64,000 nt of DNA from a virus. Position 1 is the stretch's first letter. Each line of letters opens with the position of its first letter. The stretch is taken from the IMG/VR virus record IMGVR_UViG_3300032235_001020, positions 20,981 to 84,980 of that record; one strand, given 5' to 3'. A model generated the notes under the pieces. It saw only the letters and a program-made list of their open reading frames with translations, made no database searches and had not been told where the DNA came from. Below, one piece after another: positions 55,000 to 63,259 of the stretch. The position numbers and the translations under genes are program-made.

Positions 55000-55609
55000 C
55001 CCAGACTTCCTCTTTGAATAGGTGAATGCGACTCGCCGGTGCGTAGGGCAGTAGGGCCTTGCGGATCTTGCTGGCCTCTCGCTTCTGAAAACGCAGGCGA
55101 GGCTGGATGTGGGTATCGGCCAGGGTTGCCTCGGCGCCGGTCAAGACGCCAATCCACTGGCAGACCCGCAGAGCCTCATCGAAGGATTTGCCGACCCGCG
55201 CCAGGTCGACATAGCCCTCTAGATGGGGGCGGGCCCCCTCAGCCCAGAGCCAGGCAGCAGCTTGAGCGCCGAGCATGTCGAGCGCGGTCTGGCTGATCTC
55301 ACGCTCGCCAGTTGGGTAGAGCAGGTTGTAGACAGGGCGAAGGCGGGTCGATGAAACCCGGAAGCGCAGCACCGACGTGCTCTTGCCGTTGGCGCGTGGC
55401 TTGGTTTTGTAGTGAACAATCTGCGCCTGTGTCGGCACAAATTGACGGAATTCGGCGACCTTCTCCTCGAGAAACGCGGACTCCGCTGCGCCGGCTGTCA
55501 GCGTGAGCTGGATATATCCCCCTCCAGGACTGCGATATGGCACCAGGCTGCCATCGGCGAGTAGCAAACTGAGCAGACCCCGGACGTCTGTGGCGTCCAA
55601 CTTTTTCAC
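54839..55609 (-). CDS. LAGLIDADG-type domain, first half of a split homing endonuclease
   Basis: 256 aa from GTG 55609; ATG 55687 would run into the capsid start region. GLLSLLLADGSLV keeps an Asp at the LAGLIDADG position; VYNLLYPTGEREISQTALDM and GAQAAAWLWAEGA match LAGLIDADG_2. The final 50 residues overlap the next frame and look like frameshifted sequence. With 54439 it reads as one two-domain enzyme split by a frame change; free-standing, no intron seen. Confidence 0.65.
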   Translation of the reverse strand: MKKLDATDVRGLLSLLLADGSLVPYRSPGGGYIQLTLTAGAAESAFLEEKVAEFRQFVPTQAQIVHYKTKPRANGKSTSVLRFRVSSTRLRPVYNLLYPTGEREISQTALDMLGAQAAAWLWAEGARPHLEGYVDLARVGKSFDEALRVCQWIGVLTGAEATLADTHIQPRLRFQKREASKIRKALLPYAPASRIHLFKEEVWDVSLIRSARTELLLGTRDDWPEGGEEAAVARDQAPGDRPDVLEPPTAHAPQGA

Positions 55610-55624
55610 ACTACGAGACTGTTT

Positions 55625-55630
55625 TATAGT
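55625..55630 (+). promoter_or_regulatory. TATAGT -10 box of the capsid gene
   Basis: TATAGT with TTTTTC 17 nt upstream, 27 nt before GTG 55652; AGGAGG at about 55638-55643 gives the start a strong ribosome site. Confidence 0.55.
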
Positions 55631-55651
55631 AAGCCCCAGGAGGCGCCTTGC

Positions 55652-56833
55652 GTGCCTTCTCGCACACTTGTCGCTCGGACATTTCATCCCATGTGGATTG
55701 ACAATGACTTTCCGAAGCTGCTAGGTGCCGAGCTTTATCGACCCCATCCCTCGTACATCGTGGAGATGGCGGTCGAGCCCGTGGTTGTGCACGACTTCGC
55801 CAAGCAACCCGGCCAGACTGTTCAGCTTGATCGCTACCGCTTCTGGGGTGCCCCTGGCACTAAGGACAGCCGTGAGCGCACTGCTGATCAGACTCTCGGC
55901 ACTGCATCTTCGCGCTCGATCGTGAAGGATAAGGTGCTGGTGAACCTCAAGGAGTACACCGGCCCCGCTGATCCGACCGATACTTCCGCCCCCTCCACCT
56001 TCAAGGTGGCCCGGGAAACCCTGCTGACTGCCCAGCGCCTGCTGCTGGACACCGGCAACCTGAATGTTTTCCACCAGTCGATCGGTTCGCTGACCCTGCT
56101 GGATGACTATCGCCGCTGGCGCGACCGCGTCTTCGCCGACGAGCTGTTCAAAGCCGAAGCCAACGGTCTGGCTGACAGCACCAAGGGTGGTTACTTCTAC
56201 CCCCTGAAGAAGGCCAAGGCAGCTTCTGCTCCCTTCCTGAGCTACACGGCTGGCGAGTCCGCCAAGTTCGATGTCAAGACCGACCTCCTCGAGGTCGTGA
56301 AGGACATGCGCAAGCGGAACGTCCCCACCTTCGCTGACGGTTACTACCGTTGCATCGCGGATCCCACCGCAATGATGCACCTGCGCCAGAACGACGCGTT
56401 CCGTGAGATCGCTCGTTACGCAGGCAACGGCATGGTCAACCCCATGCAGCCCGAACTGGCCCCCAACGCCAGCTTCTTCCGTGGCATGGGCCCCGCCTAT
56501 GGCCAGGCCGGCTTCGTCGCAGGTCAGCCTGTGATGCCCTCGGGCTTCCTCTTTGAGGGCGTCCGCTGGTTCGAGTCGACCAACCTTCCCGAGAAGTCAC
56601 TGCAAGTGACCATCGCCGACGCGTCGATCACCTCGACCGTCACCACTGCTGCCCCCATGCTGTTCTTCGGCCCTCAGGCCGTGGGCGTGGGCATCGGCGG
56701 CAACAACGCTCAGATCCTGCTGAATAACAACGACGATTTCAGTCGTTTTATCATCATGATTTGGTCGCTCTTCGCCGGTTTCGAGATCCTGAACAAGGAC
56801 TTCGTGACCGTGGCCTACTCGTTCGTGTACTGA
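55652..56833 (+). CDS. Major capsid protein, N4 gp56-like
   Basis: 393 aa. GTG 55652 has AGGAGG 9 nt upstream, favouring it over ATG 55691. PKLLGAELYRPHPSYIVEMA, the E-loop-like TLGTASSRSIVKDKVLVNLK, then VVKDMRKRNVPTFADGYYRC and IADPTAMMHLRQNDAFREIA are typical of the N4-gp56 HK97-fold family. It builds the capsid lattice. Codon use is strongly biased to C-ending codons, as expected for the most abundant protein. Confidence 0.88.
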   Translation: MPSRTLVARTFHPMWIDNDFPKLLGAELYRPHPSYIVEMAVEPVVVHDFAKQPGQTVQLDRYRFWGAPGTKDSRERTADQTLGTASSRSIVKDKVLVNLKEYTGPADPTDTSAPSTFKVARETLLTAQRLLLDTGNLNVFHQSIGSLTLLDDYRRWRDRVFADELFKAEANGLADSTKGGYFYPLKKAKAASAPFLSYTAGESAKFDVKTDLLEVVKDMRKRNVPTFADGYYRCIADPTAMMHLRQNDAFREIARYAGNGMVNPMQPELAPNASFFRGMGPAYGQAGFVAGQPVMPSGFLFEGVRWFESTNLPEKSLQVTIADASITSTVTTAAPMLFFGPQAVGVGIGGNNAQILLNNNDDFSRFIIMIWSLFAGFEILNKDFVTVAYSFVY

Positions 56834-56849
56834 TAGGAGGTATCGAACT

Positions 56850-57491
56850 ATGGCTAAGAAGATCTATCCCGGCAACTACGTCAACCGCCTGAGCTCCTAC
56901 CAGGGCCAGCCCGCGGTTTGCCTGCCCGGCCGTGTGTACTACCACATCACTGGCTACGCCCTGGTTACCGCCACTGGCGGCACCAGCTTCGATGTGATCA
57001 TCCCCTCGCCTGATAAGCGAGCCGATGACCGCCCCCGTGCTGACATCACCGGCCTGATCCTGCCCGCAGGTGCTTGCGTCTATGACGTGGGCATTCGCGT
57101 GCCTGACATGCGCAAGGACCGCGGCGTGGGTACCGCCTTCACTGGCCTGGTTGGTACTGCTACCAACCGGATCAAGCTGGCAGACGCTCTCGCCAACGAC
57201 GACGTCATCACCACCGGCACGCTGTCGACCCCGAGCGCAAGCATCGTGGTTGCAGCTAACGGCTCCGTGGCCCCTGCTGCGGCAACCAAGACTTCGGTCA
57301 CCCCGGTTGTCCTGGCTGCAGCTGAAACCCTGCGGGTCTACGTGACCAACAGCACCGGCACCGCTGCCGGCTCGACCCTGACCTCCAGCCTGACTGGTGG
57401 CACCCCCATCATCTGCGAGGTGGCTTACTACCTTGACGATGCCGTGGCCGAGCTGAATGACGTGAGCCTCCCCTACATCACCGAGTCCTGA
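56850..57491 (+). CDS. Capsid decoration or head fibre protein
   Basis: 213 aa with AGGAGG before ATG 56850. MAKKIYPGNYVNRLSSYQGQ, then a beta-rich Thr/Ala-rich body (TGLILPAGACVYDVGIRVPD, SVTPVVLAAAETLRVYVTNS). Shares the C-biased codons of the capsid gene, so it is likely made in similar amounts and decorates the head. Followed by a terminator. Confidence 0.7.
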   Translation: MAKKIYPGNYVNRLSSYQGQPAVCLPGRVYYHITGYALVTATGGTSFDVIIPSPDKRADDRPRADITGLILPAGACVYDVGIRVPDMRKDRGVGTAFTGLVGTATNRIKLADALANDDVITTGTLSTPSASIVVAANGSVAPAAATKTSVTPVVLAAAETLRVYVTNSTGTAAGSTLTSSLTGGTPIICEVAYYLDDAVAELNDVSLPYITES

Positions 57492-57523
57492 ACTCTGTGA
57501 TCCGAGGGTTTGTCCCTACAATG

Positions 57524-57554
57524 AGGGCGTCTGTTTGAACAGGCGCCCTTTTTT
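57524..57554 (+). terminator. Intrinsic terminator after the capsid unit
   Basis: GGGCGTCTG...CAGGCGCCC stem with TTTTTT. Confidence 0.85.
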
Positions 57555-57565
57555 GTCTGTGCGTT

Positions 57566-57997
57566 ATGGCGCTGTACCAGAACACCAAGAACGGTCAGAT
57601 CGTTGAGTTCATCGCCCACCACGACAAGGACTGGGCCATGATCCGCAATTCCGCCGGCGCGGTGCAATATCTCGCCCTCGCCGACCTTGCTGCTTACGAG
57701 CCTGGCAAGGGTCGTGTTGGCGATGGCCCGAAGCCGCAGTCTGCCGAGCAGTCTGTCGATGAGGATTCAGTACCCGAGAGCGTGATCCCGGTGGATACTC
57801 GCTTGAACATCAACACCGCTTCCGCCGAGGCAATTGCCAAGGTCGTCAAGGGCATTGGCTACAGCACAGCCAAGAAGATTGTGGAGCTGCGCCTGAGCCT
57901 GTCCGGTGAGCGCTTCACGAACCTGGACCAACTCAAGCGGATTGGCCGTGTGGATTGGGACGAGGTAATCGGAGCTGATCTGATCTACGTCGGCTGA
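57566..57997 (+). CDS. Helix-hairpin-helix (ComEA-like) protein in the head module
   Basis: 143 aa. Residues 1-45 form a small strand-rich domain (NGQIVEFIAHHDKDWAMIRN) with an acidic linker. Residues 79-143 are a ComEA-type helix-hairpin-helix: RLNINTASAEAIAKVVKGIG, YSTAKKIVELRL, FTNLDQLKRIG. HhH domains bind DNA backbone without sequence preference; between capsid and connector genes it may contact packaged DNA. Confidence 0.75.
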   Translation: MALYQNTKNGQIVEFIAHHDKDWAMIRNSAGAVQYLALADLAAYEPGKGRVGDGPKPQSAEQSVDEDSVPESVIPVDTRLNINTASAEAIAKVVKGIGYSTAKKIVELRLSLSGERFTNLDQLKRIGRVDWDEVIGADLIYVG

Positions 57998-58003
57998 GAA
58001 TCC

Positions 58004-58009
58004 TAGAAT
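58004..58009 (+). promoter_or_regulatory. TAGAAT -10-like box
   Basis: TAGAAT 30 nt before the inferred ATC start at 58034. Confidence 0.42.
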
Positions 58010-58033
58010 CAGTCAAGGTCGGCGGTCAGTCCA

Positions 58034-58519
58034 ATCGAACTCAACGATTACGACAAAAGCCGTTGTCGCTTTCACCTCGGCTACAACGTCGGGGCCAACT
58101 TGCCGGCGGGTGACATTGCCCGCCTCGAGGAAGCGATGGCTCGCGTACCCGATAGCTATTTCTATAGCCGGATAATCGAGCATCTAGATCGCTGCGACAA
58201 GGCCTACCGGATTTCTCAGATCTTCAGGGTCGAGGATCAGCCCCAGCCGAGCCGCATTGAGCGCATCACTGGGGATACAGATCGCGCGATCTATCAGTCC
58301 GACCCCCTTAAGGCGGCCAAGGACTACCGGGAGGTCTACCTGCGGGAGGTGGACCTACTGGCTGAAACCCTCTACGTGGCGAACTATCGCCGCGAAGAGG
58401 TCCGTCGCTACGCCTTTGAGCGCGGTGGCGTGGAATTCATCATGGCCGTCCCGGGGCCAGCAGACACAGCCGTGGGCACTCGCATCGCCCAGGCGACAGG
58501 TTCCATGAACTGGAGGTAG
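58034..58519 (+). CDS. Head-completion/connector-like protein without a standard start
   Basis: About 161 aa. IELNDYDKSRCRFHLGYNVG, LPAGDIARLEEAMARVPDSY are clearly protein-like upstream of the first TTG (58100), but the frame has no ATG, GTG or TTG after its in-frame TAG at 58004. An ATC at 58034 (or GTC 58025) must start it, or the sequence has an error. YKxF-like RVEDQPQPSRIERITGDTDR and KAAKDYREVYLREVDLLAET suggest a helical connector. Followed at 3 nt by the next gene. Confidence 0.6.
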   Translation: MELNDYDKSRCRFHLGYNVGANLPAGDIARLEEAMARVPDSYFYSRIIEHLDRCDKAYRISQIFRVEDQPQPSRIERITGDTDRAIYQSDPLKAAKDYREVYLREVDLLAETLYVANYRREEVRRYAFERGGVEFIMAVPGPADTAVGTRIAQATGSMNWR

Positions 58520-58522
58520 ACC

Positions 58523-59833
58523 GTGGGCAGTCAGGTCGTTCGCAAAGGCAAGACCTACTACAAGGACGACAGCGGCAATCTGCACGCCAACTATCGGGCG
58601 GCGGTAATGCACAGCCTGCCGGAAGCTCAACTGGGCCGCGCCATCGGGTCGGCCTATAGCGCCCTGGGCGGCAATGCGACGGTGCAGCGGGGGCTCGAGG
58701 CAACCGGCAACCAGCTCTGGCAATCCATGGGTGTCACCCCGCCTGCCTCGGCAGCGCCCGCACCAGCGCCATCCAAGGCTCGGCCACGGGTCGACTTAAA
58801 TGCCGGCATGAGCGGCAAGAACTGGCCCGATGGCGTCCCAGGTCCCGGGGCCCGGCCCGATCCCGCCACTTGGCAAGTAGCTCCGGGGCTCGGTCGACCC
58901 GCCCCGCATGTTGCCCCCGCTGAACGTGCTCGCGACTCGAACCTGACTGCCATGGCGCAGCAGTATGCGCCCAACTATTGGCAGCAGTCACAGAACGAGG
59001 CTGCGCTCCTGGCCGCCCGCGGAGCCGGCGATGCAGCAGCAGCAGCACGAGGGCAGGGTCCTTTGGCCGAGTTGGCCGATTCATCGAACCCGCGGTCTCA
59101 GGCCTACTGGGATCGGGCTGACATCCAGCAGTGGGCGAAAGCTAATGACGGTTTAGCTAGGCGGTTGCGCACCAAGCACGGCCTCCCGGAAGACCCCACC
59201 GCAGCAATCCCGATCGCCATGCCCGCAGTAGATGCGATGGCAGTGACGGCGGAAGACAGGGGGTTGGCCGAAGCTGGGTATCAGGGACAAGTGATTAACC
59301 CTGGCGAACGCGCTGGCCTGGCGCCCGTTTCGGCAGGCGAATTCACGCCCGAGGCACGCTTCACCTCGCCGACCTATGGGGTGATGGAAGGGTCCGACCC
59401 TGCAGCCGAGCAGCTGATGACGGCCGCAGGAGAGCGTCGAGTCGCGGAAGGTGGCTATGGCGCTGGTGCTATCGCGGCATCTTTGACAGGGGCTACACCT
59501 CTGCCTAGGACGGGGTTTGTTGGTGGCGGACTACCCGCAGGACAGTCCTTCGTCGCCAGTGGGAATGCGCAGTCTCCTGAGTTCACGGAGCCCTTCTTGC
59601 CGCCCAATGAGATGCGCGCCCTCAATCTGGGAGGGAATGACGCCCTGCAGGTGGCGCACAGCAGTCAACAGCAGTCGACCGGGGTGGCACTAAAACCCGC
59701 GAGCGCGGAGGGAAGCGAAATAGCGGCCAACCCTGCGAAAGCGTCTGAACCAGCCAGTGCGGCCAACCCCGCCGATGAGCTGGCCCGGCGCTACCTCAAT
59801 GGCATCACCCGTACCGCTCGCCTGGGTTACTGA
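58523..59833 (+). CDS. Unknown 436-aa virion protein
   Basis: GTG 58523 with GGAGGTAG just upstream. Basic start (MGSQVVRKGKTYYKDDSGNL), Pro/Ala-rich linkers and Gln/Ala-rich helices (AMAQQYAPNYWQQSQNEAAL), no membrane helix. Likely a tail or internal virion protein by place and composition. Confidence 0.65.
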   Translation: MGSQVVRKGKTYYKDDSGNLHANYRAAVMHSLPEAQLGRAIGSAYSALGGNATVQRGLEATGNQLWQSMGVTPPASAAPAPAPSKARPRVDLNAGMSGKNWPDGVPGPGARPDPATWQVAPGLGRPAPHVAPAERARDSNLTAMAQQYAPNYWQQSQNEAALLAARGAGDAAAAARGQGPLAELADSSNPRSQAYWDRADIQQWAKANDGLARRLRTKHGLPEDPTAAIPIAMPAVDAMAVTAEDRGLAEAGYQGQVINPGERAGLAPVSAGEFTPEARFTSPTYGVMEGSDPAAEQLMTAAGERRVAEGGYGAGAIAASLTGATPLPRTGFVGGGLPAGQSFVASGNAQSPEFTEPFLPPNEMRALNLGGNDALQVAHSSQQQSTGVALKPASAEGSEIAANPAKASEPASAANPADELARRYLNGITRTARLGY

Positions 59834-59836
59834 GCC

Positions 59837-60355
59837 ATGAACAGCCGTCATCCACAAGGTCGCTTCAATACCGGCGAAGTCCGCGGTGAGACCCCGCAAG
59901 AGGGGCGCTGGTACAAGGACCGGGCTATGGAGCGTGAGATTAGCCGTGATTTCACTGCAGCATCAGGCATGGTGCCCACGAACCCGAGCAACTTCTATGC
60001 CGCCAAAGCAAAGCCGTCGGAGTTTCGGTATGACGCGATCGCAGATGGCCTGACCTCCTATGTCAGCCCCTATGGCGATGGTCGTCAGTTTCTGCGCCAG
60101 GAAGAGCCCACTCTGACGACACCGGGTCCTGCCGCCAACATGGTCGCAGCCGCAGACCCAGCCAAGGGAGCCGCTGATCAGTCGCGCACCCCGGGCTATG
60201 GCTTTGGGGCGGGCAGTCGCTTGGCCCAGATTGATGGGGCCATGCAGCAGAACCCTGCCGCGCCGATGGCTGCAGAGTCGGCGCCAACTCTGGGAATGTC
60301 GACAGGTATTTCCCTGGGCAGTGGGCCTAAGCGAAATGTACCAAAGCCGGCCTAA
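59837..60355 (+). CDS. Unknown 172-aa virion-cluster protein
   Basis: RHPQGRFNTGEVRGETPQEG, FYAAKAKPSEFRYDAIADGL, then a Pro/Ala-rich low-complexity end. No domain recognised. 3 nt after the previous gene. Confidence 0.6.
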   Translation: MNSRHPQGRFNTGEVRGETPQEGRWYKDRAMEREISRDFTAASGMVPTNPSNFYAAKAKPSEFRYDAIADGLTSYVSPYGDGRQFLRQEEPTLTTPGPAANMVAAADPAKGAADQSRTPGYGFGAGSRLAQIDGAMQQNPAAPMAAESAPTLGMSTGISLGSGPKRNVPKPA

Positions 60356-60365
60356 TTGTCGCGGT

Positions 60366-60392
60366 TAGACTGCAATGCAGGTCTTGCAGTCT
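60366..60392 (+). promoter_or_regulatory. TAGACT box overlapping a 9-bp hairpin
   Basis: TAGACT at 60366; AGACTGCAA (60367-60375) pairs perfectly with TTGCAGTCT (60384-60392) around an 8-nt loop. Lies between genes ending 60355 and starting 60416-60440. Confidence 0.5.
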
Positions 60393-60415
60393 GGCTGACG
60401 CCTCGGGGGTAGAGA

Positions 60416-60955
60416 TTGGCAACGAGCTCAAGCAACAAGATGCCCTTGCTGGTCGATCGACCGTTGCATTCCTTTGCGACGATCGGCGGCACAACGGCAC
60501 TGACGAGTGCGACGAATTTCAATACCCCCAATGGGGCCGGATGCGCCCTGCTGGTGGATTGCAGTTCCAATGACGGCGCTGTCATTGATTCGCTATCAGT
60601 GCTGGTCACGGAAGCGTCCACGACGACCAGCACTGTCCTGGTCTTCTTGAGCACGGCCTCATCGACCGCAACGATCTCAGCGTTGAACACTGCACTTGTG
60701 GCTAGCGTTGCGATCCCGGGCAGTAACACCGCCGGCCAACGGGTCAACATTTCCCTGCCTGCATTGTCGGTCCCGATGCCGAACCTTGCGTCGCCGGCAG
60801 CGACCATGGCCACCTATCCAACCGAGACGGATAAGAAGAATACGGGTCTGTATGTGCCCTCAACTGCGTTGGTATACGTGGGTGTGAATACTGCGCTGAC
60901 GGCACCCAGTGCAGCCACGCGCGTGCATGTGTTTGCGCAAGGCGGCTTCTTCTGA
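60416..60955 (+). CDS. Beta-rich structural protein
   Basis: 179 aa from TTG 60416 (GGTAGAGA adjacent) or ATG 60440. Thr/Ser/Ala-rich strands: HSFATIGGTTALTSATNFNT, TSTVLVFLSTASSTATISAL, YVGVNTALTAPSAATRVHVF. Resembles decoration or tail-tube-like proteins in composition; no family. Confidence 0.62.
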   Translation: MATSSSNKMPLLVDRPLHSFATIGGTTALTSATNFNTPNGAGCALLVDCSSNDGAVIDSLSVLVTEASTTTSTVLVFLSTASSTATISALNTALVASVAIPGSNTAGQRVNISLPALSVPMPNLASPAATMATYPTETDKKNTGLYVPSTALVYVGVNTALTAPSAATRVHVFAQGGFF

Positions 60956-60964
60956 TTCAAGATC

Positions 60965-61816
60965 ATGCCCAACAACAACAGGCAAGAGCAGAAAGCGCGT
61001 GACAAGGCACGCGAACTACTCCAGGAGGTTGGGAACAATCTCAGCGTCAGAGAAGCTGAACGCATCGAGCGGAAGACTGGCGTTGATATTGATCGGATCA
61101 CCAGGATCGCTGACCGGCAGGACATTAACGTCCCTCAGCGCGTCGAGAATAGAGTCGATAACATCGTTCAACAGCGGCAGGGCGGCAGCACTAGTCCTCC
61201 GCCCCCCAGCAACACCAACGTCAGTAATACCAACGCCAACCCGGGGCAAGACGCCTATTCGCAAATCTATGCGACCCTGGCTGAGCAATACAGAACACAA
61301 GCAGAGAGCTACAAGACAGAGGCTGCGCAATACAAGGCAGAGGCTCAGGGTTACGAGTCAAAGCTTTCAGACTATGACTCGACATTTACAAGCCTTAAGA
61401 ATCAATACAGCAACGCTCTTGCACAACAGCAGAGTGCCAATGCCCAGGCCGCCTCAGAGAAGAAGCGCGCTGACGAGCTTGAGAAGCAACGCAAAGACGA
61501 AGAGGAACTCGAAGTCGCACGGCAAGTCAGCAGCTTGCGGAGTGGCTCGACCGTCTCAGGCAGTGTCGGTGCCGGGATGGGCAGCCTGTCGTCGGGAGGT
61601 ACCAGCCGGTCTATTTCGACGGGCGCCAGAAATGGCGGCATCCTGGACCGGGCCTATCAGGACATCGATCCAACCGACAGTGTCTTAAATCGCGACGTCG
61701 CGACCGGCGCATCCAGGGAGATGCGGAGCAGTGGGGGCTCAAGAGCGCAGGCTCGCCAGCGCGCGCTGAGCAGCGGGACAACGGCAGGTCAGTATTACGC
61801 ACGTCGGTTTGGGTGA
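60965..61816 (+). CDS. Coiled-coil virion protein, 283 aa
   Basis: Basic helical start (QEQKARDKARELLQEVGNNL), Pro/Asn linker (about 78-95), a long coiled coil 100-180 with repeats (AEQYRTQAESYKTEAAQYKA), then a Gly/Ser-rich end. Rod-like structural role likely. TGATG overlap with the next gene. Confidence 0.65.
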   Translation: MPNNNRQEQKARDKARELLQEVGNNLSVREAERIERKTGVDIDRITRIADRQDINVPQRVENRVDNIVQQRQGGSTSPPPPSNTNVSNTNANPGQDAYSQIYATLAEQYRTQAESYKTEAAQYKAEAQGYESKLSDYDSTFTSLKNQYSNALAQQQSANAQAASEKKRADELEKQRKDEEELEVARQVSSLRSGSTVSGSVGAGMGSLSSGGTSRSISTGARNGGILDRAYQDIDPTDSVLNRDVATGASREMRSSGGSRAQARQRALSSGTTAGQYYARRFG

Positions 61817-63225
61817 TGCCGCGCCAGTTCGGCGACAAGCTGAATCGAGGCATGAAGCTGGCGCCGGTTGCGCGTCCAGCCAAGAGACGGGCTGACGGGA
61901 TCTACCCATCCAAGGGCGCTGGACTCGGGGAGTACGGCAGCACGGTCTACCCAACGGTGATCGAGGCGTACAACCGCGAGAGCGACTACAGGCGCTGGCG
62001 CCTCGGCCAGGAGTATTTCTTTGGGACGGGCCGCAGCTGGGGGGACTACCAGATCTACAGCCTGGCGCGCTTTGTGACTGGCGCTGTGGATGGCACGTCG
62101 AAGGAGATCACGACCCTGTTCCCAAGTGCGACATCACCCGAGAGCGCCTGGTACGCGAGCTGCCGGACCCGAGGATCGATCATCCTGCCGCAGCCCATCA
62201 CGGCAGCTCGGGTCACGACCAACACCAGTGGCGACGACCCCAGCACGCACACCCTGACGTTGAATGTCAGCGGCATCCTGAGCGCAGCGCAGCTCGCGGT
62301 ATTCAATATCTTCATTGGCGATCAATTCGAGGACTCGGCCAGCGGGCCTAGTTATCCCGGGAACTTGGTTGAACGCGATGCCGGCAGCGTGGCGCTGACG
62401 CTGACAGCAGTGAATGTGGCCGGACTGACCCTGACGTTCGACCTGTCACGCCCTGCGGGGAGGGTGCAGCGCAATGGCCGGGTGTACTGGGACAACCTGC
62501 CCTACAACCCGAGTGCCCCGACAGTTTGGAAGACGGACGGGACGCGGCATCTGTGCTCGTCCTTCAAGTTCTTCTGCTGCTGCCCAGATCACCTGGGTGG
62601 GGCGCTGGCCAACTTGGAGAAGCCAGAGAGGGGTCAGCGGCGAGATCGATTCCCGCTACCGAACGCAGCTCGGGACGTGAATTCGCCCTGGGAGCGACAG
62701 GGCGCTGGCTACTACCGTCAGTGGCGCACGCTGCCTCGTCGGCGCGATGAGCGCAGGGAGTGCAAGCACATTCACTCGCTGCGCTGGCAGTGCGGAGTCC
62801 CCTGGCTGGAGCCGGATGACTATCCCGTCGGCGACGAGCGCATCATCTTGGAGTTCCAGGCCGACGCCGAGCGCCAGTACTCCAGCGAGGAAATCATGGA
62901 GTACTTCCGGTTGCGTCAGCTGAACTGGGACCGCTTTGCGATGACGGTGGCGGACGTGGTGGGCATCATCCTGTTCCCCGGGGGCGACCCAAGGGATGCG
63001 ATTCGCCCTGACGCCAGGCCGCTGTTGTGGAATGACGCGGAAGAGCCGCTGGACATTTGGTGCCGTCAGAACGATTGGTGGCTAGAGCGCGGCACCCAGA
63101 CCCTGCGCATCTTCAATGCCGGTACGCAGAACTTTGACAGCACCGTGACCGTAGGTGGCAATGCGTTTCCGGTATTGGACTTTGTTGATCCTGGCAGCCC
63201 TGGTGCACCAGTAATTGTGCCGTAG
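61816..63225 (+). CDS. Tail-module structural protein, 469 aa
   Basis: ATG 61816. ESDYRRWRLGQEYFFGTGRS, a beta-rich domain (TLTLNVSGILSAAQLAVFNI, NLVERDAGSVALTLTAVNVA), a Cys cluster FKFFCCCPDHLGG, later CKHIHSLRWQCGVPW and EIMEYFRLRQLNW. The clustered cysteines and histidines could bind metal. No family named; place before the tail fibre suggests a tail adaptor. Confidence 0.65.
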   Translation: MPRQFGDKLNRGMKLAPVARPAKRRADGIYPSKGAGLGEYGSTVYPTVIEAYNRESDYRRWRLGQEYFFGTGRSWGDYQIYSLARFVTGAVDGTSKEITTLFPSATSPESAWYASCRTRGSIILPQPITAARVTTNTSGDDPSTHTLTLNVSGILSAAQLAVFNIFIGDQFEDSASGPSYPGNLVERDAGSVALTLTAVNVAGLTLTFDLSRPAGRVQRNGRVYWDNLPYNPSAPTVWKTDGTRHLCSSFKFFCCCPDHLGGALANLEKPERGQRRDRFPLPNAARDVNSPWERQGAGYYRQWRTLPRRRDERRECKHIHSLRWQCGVPWLEPDDYPVGDERIILEFQADAERQYSSEEIMEYFRLRQLNWDRFAMTVADVVGIILFPGGDPRDAIRPDARPLLWNDAEEPLDIWCRQNDWWLERGTQTLRIFNAGTQNFDSTVTVGGNAFPVLDFVDPGSPGAPVIVP

Positions 63226-63233
63226 GAGCTTCC

Positions 63234-63239
63234 TAGAAT
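63234..63239 (+). promoter_or_regulatory. TAGAAT -10-like box
   Basis: TAGAAT 26 nt before ATG 63260. Confidence 0.5.
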
Positions 63240-63259
63240 TGGCATAAAGCCTGGCGGAA

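Noticed and set aside
57517-57522. TACAAT as promoter for the 57566 gene
   Set aside because: It lies just upstream of the terminator hairpin, which would block a transcript starting there; kept out of the box list.
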